Shown: positions 1-4,974 of the stretch, in pieces
Position numbering within the stretch: position 1 is the stretch's first letter
Layout: each line of letters starts with the position of its first letter
Assembly: GCA_937902395.1 (NCBI GenBank)
Contig: CALGTV010000060.1
Coordinates: 1 to 5,431 of the forward strand
DNA length: 5,431 nucleotides
Reading direction: 5' to 3'
From: an uncultured Ruminococcus sp.
GTDB taxonomy: Bacteria; Bacillota; Clostridia; Oscillospirales; Ruminococcaceae
Notes under the pieces: generated by a model
Told to the model about the DNA's origin: nothing
The model's input: only the letters and a program-made list of their open reading frames with translations
The model's database searches: none
Translations under genes and position numbers: made by a program

Positions 1-21
1 TTACTAAAAAAATATATGTAA

Positions 22-69
22 AAAATAAAATGGCTCTGGGATGCTACTCTCCCAAAGCCATTTTATTTT
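22..69. terminator. Strong hairpin, probable bidirectional intrinsic terminator
   Basis: Two 19-base arms (22-40 and 51-69) pair with a single mismatch around a 10-base loop. The outer part of the stem is A-rich on the left and T-rich on the right, so transcripts from either strand would end in a G/C-containing stem followed by U-rich sequence. This is typical of low-GC Firmicutes terminators. The gene it served lies outside the window or was lost at a junction. A smaller all-A/T inverted repeat follows at 90-97/101-108. Confidence 0.7.
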
Positions 70-85
70 CTTAAAATTACTATAA

Positions 86-268
86 ATTCTAAAATTTGTA
101 AAATTTTACATTCATACAGATTGTTATGATTATCCAATAAAGCAATATGTAGAAGAGGAACGATATTTAGATGAAATGGTGGAACCTATTAATAAGGCTA
201 ATTTGAGTCCATTAGAAAAATATATTGCCGTATATAATATTGTTAAAAATTTTAAAGAAACAAAATAG
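86..268 (+). pseudogene. Gene fragment without a start, possibly from a Firmicutes transglutaminase-like hypothetical protein
   Basis: The frame is open from just after a TAA at 83-85 to a TAG at 266-268, giving about 60 residues. The protein-like part begins near 122 and includes LSPLEKYIAVYNIVKNFK at 206-256. From memory this resembles a stretch that precedes the transglutaminase-like domain in hypothetical proteins of gut Bacilli and Clostridia, where the protein continues well beyond this point. Here it stops at once, and no catalytic Cys/His/Asp region is present. The only ATG (176) lies inside the conserved stretch, so the true start is missing. I read it as an internal piece of a larger gene, cut on both sides. 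The family assignment rests on recall and is weak; that it is a fragment is better supported. Confidence 0.4.
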
Positions 269-950
269 TTTCTCAAGTTTAAATAATATAGAAACAGAGA
301 AGTTTGTTAAAATACCTTTAAAAGATAATATTAATTTTGTAGGATTTATAGATAAGATTGTTTATAATACTATAAATGATATAACTAATTTTATGAATAC
401 CTTAGTTCCATTATTAATTACATTAATGCTTACAACAGGAACAATTGCAACAACAACTATTGTTCAACCTGTTTTGATGATTATGATTAATTTTATTGGA
501 AATTTTATTAATTCATTTTTGATTCCGATTTTATCAATTTCTATGACAATTTCAATAGTTTCAAATATTTCAGATAAAATTCAGATAGATAGAATTGCAA
601 AATTTTTAAAATCATCTATTGTTTGGATACTAGGTATTGCTTTAACAATTTTTTCTTGTACATTATCAATAGAAGGGACTTTAAGTAGTTCTGTTGATGG
701 GCTTACATCAAAAACTGCTAAAGCTGCTGTTTCAAGTTTTATTCCTGTTGTTGGAAAAATAATGGGAGATTCTGTTGAAACAATAATTGGTTGCACTAAT
801 ATTTTGAAAAATTCAATTGGAATTATAGGAGTAATAATAATAATTTGTATTGTAATTATGCCTATTATTAAAGTTTGTGTATTGATGTTGTCACTTAAGA
901 TAACTTCAGCAGTATGTGAAATTGTTGCTGATTCAAATTGTGTTGAATGA
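225..950 (+). CDS. spoIIIAE: Composite ORF: mainly an internal fragment of stage III sporulation protein AE (SpoIIIAE)
   Basis: The 241-codon ORF opens with a doubtful TTG. Residues ~48-238 (366-938) match SpoIIIAE, the multi-pass membrane protein of the SpoIIIA-SpoIIQ channel that links mother cell and forespore in endospore formers. Visible hallmarks are TLVPLLITLMLTTG, the ISDKIQIDRIAKFLKSS segment, and DGLTSKTAKAAVSSFIPVVG (158-177) followed by GDSVETIIG. Hydrophobic membrane segments lie near residues 60-79, 83-115, 132-149 and 197-225. Full SpoIIIAE has about 390-400 residues with a signal peptide. Here roughly the first 150 residues and last 50 are absent, and the flanking spoIIIA genes are missing. 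Residues 1-47 do not look like SpoIIIAE. Codon use is extremely AT-rich, unlike everything right of 993. Bacteroidales do not sporulate, so this is foreign or misjoined DNA and unlikely to be functional as written. The family call is firm; the gene boundaries are not biological. Confidence 0.8.
   Translation: MPYIILLKILKKQNSFSSLNNIETEKFVKIPLKDNINFVGFIDKIVYNTINDITNFMNTLVPLLITLMLTTGTIATTTIVQPVLMIMINFIGNFINSFLIPILSISMTISIVSNISDKIQIDRIAKFLKSSIVWILGIALTIFSCTLSIEGTLSSSVDGLTSKTAKAAVSSFIPVVGKIMGDSVETIIGCTNILKNSIGIIGVIIIICIVIMPIIKVCVLMLSLKITSAVCEIVADSNCVE
261..365 (+). other. Short in-frame segment resembling part of a PD-(D/E)XK (RecB/AddB-like) nuclease domain
   Basis: Codons 13-47 of the composite ORF include IPLKDNINFVGFIDKIVY. 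This recalls the β-strand pair around the first catalytic Asp of PD-(D/E)XK nucleases of the AddB/Cas4 type, where FxGxIDKI is normally followed within about 15-20 residues by the [DE]xK strand. That second motif is absent, because the frame passes directly into SpoIIIAE near 365. The stretch is unlike the hydrophobic region normally found upstream in SpoIIIAE. It may be a third, separate gene fragment. The identification is from motif memory only. Confidence 0.35.
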
Positions 951-993
951 ATCCCAAACAATTCTGCCACAATGTTTGTGGTGATTCTGCCAT
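919..993 (-). pseudogene. dnaA: 5' end of dnaA (chromosomal replication initiator), truncated at the junction
   Basis: Reading leftward from the ATG at 993-991 gives MAESPQTLWQNCL followed by GFIQHNLNQQQF. This resembles the N-terminal domain I of Bacteroidales DnaA, which starts with a short tail, then LWxxCLxxI, then a helix leading to a conserved TWF. The TWF never appears. After the codon at 919-921 the frame runs into the antisense of spoIIIAE and loses all similarity. DnaA normally has about 450-470 residues; only about 25 codons remain. A well-formed Bacteroidetes promoter (1064-1094) sits upstream at a fitting distance, supporting this as a real gene start. DnaA melts oriC and loads the replicative helicase; domain I mediates self-assembly and helicase contact. 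The short match leaves some doubt. Confidence 0.55.
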
Positions 994-1293
994 GTCCTTT
1001 TTTTATTCTATTTAATTATTGTCTTTATCTCAGAAAAGGGTATGTACGCCTGTTTTCCGAATGCAAATTTCGATATAAAAATTTACATGACAAAATTTTG
1101 TTATAGTTTATTAAGATTTGGAAAAACAATCGCAAATGATTGTTAATCAAATGCCATGGCCGTTTTATCTGAGATTATATCATATAATCCTGTTTTGAAA
1201 TTATAATAATCAGAAAATCAGGCGTATAACAATAAATCTTGTAATGCTTCCAATGTAGGTGGAATTATCGTAAGTTGCAGAGTCTTTATAAAT
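994..1293. other. AT-rich intergenic region upstream of dnaA with repeats
   Basis: No gene is apparent here. Besides the dnaA promoter it holds an imperfect direct repeat (1024-1056 and 1164-1196) that shares TTTATCT, AGA and CCTGTTTT at the same spacing. An inverted copy of TACGCCTG(A)TTTTC lies at 1045-1057 and 1226-1213. There is a 7-bp inverted repeat AACAATC/GATTGTT (1125-1131 and 1138-1144), and a perfect 17-base palindrome (1173-1189, arms GATTATAT/ATATAATC). I looked for DnaA boxes close to TTWTNCACA on both strands and found none, so there is no support for calling this oriC. Confidence 0.5.
1064..1094 (-). promoter_or_regulatory. Bacteroidetes-type promoter for dnaA
   Basis: On the minus strand a -33 TTTG (1094-1091) is separated by exactly 19 bases from GAAATTTG (1071-1064), followed by CA. 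This differs from the Bacteroidetes -7 consensus TAnnTTTG only at its first base. The expected transcript start is near 1057, leaving a leader of about 65 bases before the ATG at 993. Confidence 0.55.
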
Positions 1294-1332
1294 TAGCCAA
1301 CCTCTTGGGCGTTTTCCCGAAAAGGTTGGCTA
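1294..1332 (-). terminator. Hairpin terminator downstream of mlaD
   Basis: Perfect 10-base arms (TAGCCAACCT at 1294-1303 and AGGTTGGCTA at 1323-1332) enclose a further GGG/CCC pairing (1307-1309 with 1316-1318) around a small loop. It lies about 30 bases beyond the mlaD stop. The U-tract on the mlaD strand is weak (AATTTATAAAG), as is often seen in Bacteroidetes. Confidence 0.7.
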
Positions 1333-1363
1333 TTTATATTAAATTTAAATAAGCTTAAAAATG

Positions 1364-2266
1364 CTATTCTTTGTTTTCTTTCTCCTTTTTACCGAAAACA
1401 GAGAAGTGTACATACCGTTTCGGGTTTGCCTTCAGGTCTGTCACGAGCTCGTTTGCACTGTTTGCGGTCTTTGACAGGTTGTCATACAGGGTGGGGTCGT
1501 TCATGAATTTTCCCAATGTGCCCTGTGGGTTCTGCATTTGCGTCACCATGTTGTTCACGTTGTTCAGTGTTGCCGTAACGCTGTTCAGGGTGGATTGCAG
1601 GTTCAGTTGGTTCAGATTGGCAGTTAGCTGTACGATGTTTTCTCCTGCCTTGTTGAATGTCTTGGTCATTTGGGGGACATCCTTTGCCAATAACCTGTTC
1701 AGTTGGACAGTGCTTTGATTCAGGTTATTTGTGAGTTCCTCTGTGTTATGTATGATTTGTGTCAGCGACGAATCTGCCGCAATGCGGTTGAGCGTAGCCA
1801 ACAAAGTGTCCATTCTTGCCAATATGGGTTCTACTTGCGGCAGCAACGAAGATGCCTTTTCCATCAGTCCGTTGGAGTCTCCGCCAATGATTGTGTCGCC
1901 CTCTGCATACGCTTCTGCAACATTTCCGCTTAATAGCATATTCAATGTACAGCCGCCCAACATTCCCTCGTCTAACATAACCTTACTGTCTTTGGGGATA
2001 CGCAGATTTCTGTCAACGGCAATTTCGATGAACACTTTTCCGGGGTCCTTGTAGTTATAGATTACGTTGCTTACCCTTCCGATATTGAAACCGTCTGCGA
2101 ATACTGTACTGTTCTTGCTAAGCCCCTTGGCGTTTTTGAATTGAATATAATATATGGCTTCGCTGCTGAAAATGCTCATGCCCTTTAGAAAGTTAATTCC
2201 AAAGAACAAGACAATAAGGGCGACAGTGCCCATCATACCGATTTTTGCTTCGTTAGAAATCTTCAT
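1364..2266 (-). CDS. mlaD: MlaD/MCE-family lipid-transport protein
   Basis: The 300-residue protein has a short cytoplasmic N-terminus, one membrane anchor at about residues 8-26, and an MCE/MlaD domain at about 35-113. The domain contains FKNAKGLSKNSTVFADGF, IGRV and the MLDEGMLGGCTLNMLL segment. A long, Asn/Gln/Thr/Leu-rich helical region (about 140-280) follows, with heptad-like spacing, and the protein ends in NPKRYVHFSVFGKK and a charged tail. MCE proteins form hexameric rings in the periplasm that bind phospholipids and pass them between the membranes with an MlaE/MlaF ABC transporter; neither partner gene is in this window. The length and C-terminal motif fit the Bacteroidetes type. 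The ATG at 2266 places the anchor at the N-terminus as expected and overlaps the stop of a small upstream ORF as ATGA. A promoter at 2429-2459 and a terminator at 1294-1332 bracket the unit. The exact lipid carried is unknown. Confidence 0.9.
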   Translation of the reverse strand: MKISNEAKIGMMGTVALIVLFFGINFLKGMSIFSSEAIYYIQFKNAKGLSKNSTVFADGFNIGRVSNVIYNYKDPGKVFIEIAVDRNLRIPKDSKVMLDEGMLGGCTLNMLLSGNVAEAYAEGDTIIGGDSNGLMEKASSLLPQVEPILARMDTLLATLNRIAADSSLTQIIHNTEELTNNLNQSTVQLNRLLAKDVPQMTKTFNKAGENIVQLTANLNQLNLQSTLNSVTATLNNVNNMVTQMQNPQGTLGKFMNDPTLYDNLSKTANSANELVTDLKANPKRYVHFSVFGKKEKENKE

Positions 2267-2370
2267 ATTTTGTTTTTATATGCTTTTCCTCTGTTCTCTT
2301 CCATCCGCTCGTGTATCTTTTCCGCCGTATCTGAGGTCAGTGGCAAGCGTAAACGCCTGTGTATATGCAC
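2263..2370 (-). CDS. Possible 35-residue ORF translationally coupled to mlaD
   Basis: Between the mlaD promoter and its ATG, a frame open from a TGA at 2374-2376 runs to a TGA that overlaps the mlaD start (ATGA). The possible starts are GTG at 2370 and an ATG at 2301, the latter giving only 13 codons. The C-terminal half (TAEKIHERMEENRGKAYKNK) is charged and helix-like. Base composition here is near that of neighbouring genes and much richer in GC than the flanking intergenic DNA at 2380-2570. It could be a leader peptide or the remnant of an upstream operon gene. I recognise no family, and chance is a real alternative. Confidence 0.25.
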   Translation of the reverse strand: MHIHRRLRLPLTSDTAEKIHERMEENRGKAYKNKI

Positions 2371-2428
2371 TTGTCAAAAGGAAGAATATATATGGATTAT
2401 ATACGTTTTATTGTTGTTTTTTCTGATG

Positions 2429-2459
2429 CAAAGTTAGTGCTTTTTTATGATTCTTCAAA
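2429..2459 (-). promoter_or_regulatory. Bacteroidetes-type promoter for mlaD
   Basis: TTTG (2459-2456), exactly 19 bases, then TAACTTTG (2436-2429) followed by CA match the Bacteroidetes -33/-7 consensus completely. The transcript would start near 2422, giving a leader of about 155 bases. The -33 element sits in a short inverted repeat ATTCTT-CAA-AAGAAT (2450-2464 on the plus strand), which could serve as an operator. Confidence 0.75.
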
Positions 2460-2524
2460 AGAATATATATTATAAGGTGTTAAAATGAACAATTCAATAG
2501 CTTTCCGTACATTATATAAAATGT

Positions 2525-2549
2525 AAGAGGCACCGTTATGATGCCTCTT
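2525..2549 (-). terminator. Hairpin terminator of the serine palmitoyltransferase gene
   Basis: Perfect 8-base arms (AAGAGGCA at 2525-2532, TGCCTCTT at 2542-2549) with a 9-base loop lie about 30 bases past the spt stop. On the minus strand the stem is followed by ACATTTTATA, a modest U-rich tract. It separates spt transcription from the mlaD promoter. Confidence 0.65.
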
Positions 2550-2577
2550 GCTGATATGTCTTGTTTTGGGAAACTGT

Positions 2578-3762
2578 TCAGATGATTTCCAATTCCTTGA
2601 ATACCTTCTTTAATTTTTCCACGGATTCATCCACCTGTTCAAATGTGTGGTTTGCCATCAGTGCATATCTTACCAATGTGTCTTGTGGAGCACAGGCAGG
2701 AGGAATGACGGGGTTTATGAATACACCCTCTTCAAAAGCACGTGCCACAGCCATGAAAGTCTTGTCTGTGTTTCTTACATACAAGGGGATAATGGGGCTT
2801 TCTGTATCACCGATTTCAAAACCTTCCTCGCGGAAACGCTTCAATGCATATTTTGTCACGTTCCATAATGCCTCAAGGCGTTCAGGCTCAGCCTGTATGA
2901 TTCGCAATGCTTCGCGTGCGGCAGCAGTGGCGGCAGGCGTGCAGCTTGCACTGAAAATATATGTGCGTACGGTATGTCTTAGCCAATTGATTACTGAACT
3001 GTCTGCTGCAATGAATCCCCCAATGCTTGCAAGGCTTTTTGAGAAAGTTCCCATGATGAGGTCTACTTCCTTTGTTAGTCCAAAATGGTCACACACGCCT
3101 CGTCCTTGGCGCCCGAACACACCGATTCCGTGTGCTTCGTCAACCATGACTGTAGCGTTATATTTTTTCTTCAGCTCAATTATGGCAGGAAGATTGCACA
3201 AATCTCCCTCCATGCTGAATACACCGTCCACAATGATGAGCTTTACTCTGTCCGGCTCGCATTTTTGGAGTTGCTTCTCCAAATCTTCCATATCATTATG
3301 CTTGTACTTGAGTTGTGTGGCAAAACTCAGTCTGCGGCCGTCTACAATACTTGCGTGGTCACGGTCGTCACAAATGATATAGTCGTTGCGGTCAACCAAT
3401 TGGCTTATTACACCGCTGTTTACGGTAAAACCTGTCGGGAAACAAAGTGTCTCGTCCTTGCCTACAAATTCTGCTAATTCACGTTCCAACTGTACGTGTA
3501 TGTCCAATGTGCCATTCAAGAAACGACTTCCTGCACATCCGCTTCCGTAGCGTTGCATGGCCGCTATACCTGCGTCTATGACTCTTTGGTCGCCTGTAAG
3601 ACCGGTGTATGCATTGGAACCGAACATCAGGACGCGATGTCCATCCATCATTACCTCAGTACCCTGCTTGCCCTCAATTTCTCTAAAATACGGATAGATT
3701 CCCTGAGACATAAATTCTTGGGGCAATGTGTACTTAGCGCATCTTTCTTGTAATAATCCCAT
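2578..3762 (-). CDS. spt: Serine palmitoyltransferase (pyridoxal-phosphate α-oxoamine synthase)
   Basis: This condenses L-serine with a fatty acyl-CoA to give 3-ketosphinganine, the committed step of Bacteroidetes sphingolipid synthesis, in the cytoplasm. The 394-residue protein has the normal family length and is complete. The PLP lysine is K242 in GTFSKSLASIGGF. H136 (DHASIV) is the ring-stacking His, and D208 and H211 in VDEAHG contact the cofactor. GTGCAGSR-like GSGCAGSRFLNGT lies at 73-85, and PPACAP near the C-terminus. The whole sequence strongly resembles the Bacteroides SPT type (B. thetaiotaomicron BT_0870), including the MGLLQER start, which supports the ATG at 3762. Related α-oxoamine synthases (KBL, BioF) share the fold, but the N-terminus and the HNDMEDLEKQLQKC segment favour SPT. 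It diverges from a lipid kinase gene and has its own promoter and terminator. Confidence 0.93.
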   Translation of the reverse strand: MGLLQERCAKYTLPQEFMSQGIYPYFREIEGKQGTEVMMDGHRVLMFGSNAYTGLTGDQRVIDAGIAAMQRYGSGCAGSRFLNGTLDIHVQLERELAEFVGKDETLCFPTGFTVNSGVISQLVDRNDYIICDDRDHASIVDGRRLSFATQLKYKHNDMEDLEKQLQKCEPDRVKLIIVDGVFSMEGDLCNLPAIIELKKKYNATVMVDEAHGIGVFGRQGRGVCDHFGLTKEVDLIMGTFSKSLASIGGFIAADSSVINWLRHTVRTYIFSASCTPAATAAAREALRIIQAEPERLEALWNVTKYALKRFREEGFEIGDTESPIIPLYVRNTDKTFMAVARAFEEGVFINPVIPPACAPQDTLVRYALMANHTFEQVDESVEKLKKVFKELEII

Positions 3763-3802
3763 GTATATTAATGTTAAATTCTTTCAAAATTTAAAAACTA
3801 TG

Positions 3803-3810
3803 CAAAGATA
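3803..3810 (-). promoter_or_regulatory. -7 element of the spt promoter
   Basis: TATCTTTG followed by CA on the minus strand matches the Bacteroidetes -7 consensus TAnnTTTG. It is about 40 bases upstream of the spt ATG, giving a leader of roughly 35 bases. No clear TTTG stands at the -33 position; that region holds an A-tract and GATG. The leader is AT-rich and lacks a Shine-Dalgarno motif. Confidence 0.6.
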
Positions 3811-3905
3811 AATCTTTTTTTTAATATATCATCATGTTCATGGAAAAAACACATTATTATTGCACAAAAGTGCCAAATCATGCAGTTTATCAGAAATATT
3901 CTCTT

Positions 3906-3913
3906 TAATTTTG
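3906..3913 (+). promoter_or_regulatory. -7 element of the lipid kinase-ispE promoter
   Basis: TAATTTTG followed by CA fits the Bacteroidetes -7 consensus. Transcription would start near 3919-3921, only about 8 bases before the ATG pair at 3928/3931. The -33 match is weak (GTTT at 3885-3888, spacer 17). If correct, it excludes the longer upstream start at 3880. Confidence 0.5.
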
Positions 3914-3927
3914 CATCACTCGATAAA

Positions 3928-4974
3928 ATGATGAAGAAAAAGAAAATTTGGTTTTTGGTAAACCCCATTTCCGGTACTGAAAATAAAAAGCGGATAGTGG
4001 ACATGATACCTAAATATATGAACTCCGATAATTTTGAAATTACGGTGTTGCATACAGAATATAAGGGGCATGCCGCTGTTTTGTCGCGTGAGGCAGTCTT
4101 TAAGAGTGTAGATGTTGTCGTTGCAGTTGGTGGAGATGGGACAGTAAATGAAGTGGCCCGTTCCCTGATTCATACCAAAACAGCTTTGGGGATTATTCCT
4201 TGTGGCAGTGGTAACGGTCTTGCACGCCATTTGTATATACCTATGAATCCCGAGGGTGCTTTACAGGTGTTAAATGAATGTATTATTCAGGAACTGGATT
4301 ACGGACGTATCAATGACACACCATTTTTTTGTACATGTGGTGTAGGTTTTGATGCCTTTGTCAGTAGCAAGTTTGCTAACAGTTCCAAACGTGGTTTGCG
4401 TTCTTACATAGAGAGTACTCTGATTGAAGGTTTGAAGTATAAACCGGAAACCTATGAGATTGAGGTGGATGGTGAGGACGGAACCACAGAAAAATACAAT
4501 GCCTTTTTGATAGCTTGTGCCAATGCCAGTCAGTATGGAAACAATGTTTATATAGCTCCAACCGCAAGTATGAGTGATGGTCTCATGGACGTAACGATTA
4601 TGCAGCCATTTACAATGTTGGAAGCTCCGCAGATTGCAATTCAGCTTTTCAATAAGACCATATTGCAAAATAGTCATATCCGCACGTTCAGATGTCGCAG
4701 GCTTACTATACATCGTTCCCATCCTGGTGTAATTCATTTTGACGGTGACCCTAAGGATGAAGTGGCAGATTTGGAGATTGAGTTGTATCCTCATGATATA
4801 AGAATGGTGGTCAATACTAACGAGCAACCGTCATTACCCCCCTTATTACGTATGTTCAATGATTTGTATAATGATATGAATGAGGAATTTACGCAAATAA
4901 AGGATGATATTAAAAAGACTCCGAGAAGAATACGCGTTATAAATAAGGAATTATTAAGAAAATTAAAATCATGA
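3928..4974 (+). CDS. Diacylglycerol/sphingoid-type lipid kinase (YegS/LCB5 family)
   Basis: This ATP-dependent lipid kinase has 348 residues. The N-terminal domain shows FLVNPISG (9-16), the nucleotide-binding GGDGT (68-72) followed by VNEVA, and PCGSGNGLARHL (91-102). The C-terminal β-rich lipid-binding domain has CGVGFDAFVS, ANASQYGNNVYIAP, MSDGLMDV and HFDGDP. The family phosphorylates diacylglycerol, sphingosine or ceramide. SGNGLA is closer to the SGNALA of sphingosine kinases than to the GTxND of many bacterial YegS proteins, and the gene diverges from spt, so a sphingoid or ceramide substrate is plausible but unproven. The tail after about residue 290 is longer than the core domain and charged. 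An in-frame ATG exists at 3880, but the likely promoter lies inside that extension and the family begins near KKKKIWFLVNP, so 3928 (or 3931) is preferred. It overlaps ispE by four bases. Confidence 0.88.
   Translation: MMKKKKIWFLVNPISGTENKKRIVDMIPKYMNSDNFEITVLHTEYKGHAAVLSREAVFKSVDVVVAVGGDGTVNEVARSLIHTKTALGIIPCGSGNGLARHLYIPMNPEGALQVLNECIIQELDYGRINDTPFFCTCGVGFDAFVSSKFANSSKRGLRSYIESTLIEGLKYKPETYEIEVDGEDGTTEKYNAFLIACANASQYGNNVYIAPTASMSDGLMDVTIMQPFTMLEAPQIAIQLFNKTILQNSHIRTFRCRRLTIHRSHPGVIHFDGDPKDEVADLEIELYPHDIRMVVNTNEQPSLPPLLRMFNDLYNDMNEEFTQIKDDIKKTPRRIRVINKELLRKLKS

Noticed and set aside
22..69. Terminal inverted repeat of a mobile element
   Set aside because: The arms face each other across only 10 bases, with A/T-rich outer stem ends. 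This fits a transcription terminator; no transposase or target duplication is seen.
90..108. Perfect A/T-only inverted repeat (8-base arms, 3-base loop)
   Set aside because: It contains no G or C in the arms, is in very AT-rich DNA, and is easily explained by chance.
366..938. SpoIIIAE as evidence for a sporulating Bacteroidales organism
   Set aside because: The gene is truncated at both ends, lacks every other spoIIIA gene, differs sharply in composition, and Bacteroidales have no known endospore pathway.
581..970. 129-codon ORF on the minus strand
   Set aside because: It lies antisense to the SpoIIIAE fragment, has no recognisable domain, and its start is inside the dnaA-like 5' end in another frame.
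994..1293. Chromosomal origin (oriC) next to dnaA
   Set aside because: The region is AT-rich with repeats, but I found no DnaA-box-like TTWTNCACA sites on either strand, and Bacteroidetes origins need not adjoin dnaA.
2561..3382. 273-codon plus-strand ORF opposite serine palmitoyltransferase
   Set aside because: It is a frame shadow of the well-conserved spt gene, with a Ser-rich translation that looks like no protein family.
4270..4827. 185-codon minus-strand ORF within the lipid kinase
   Set aside because: The opposite strand encodes a protein with all YegS/LCB5 motifs, and this frame has no protein-like features.
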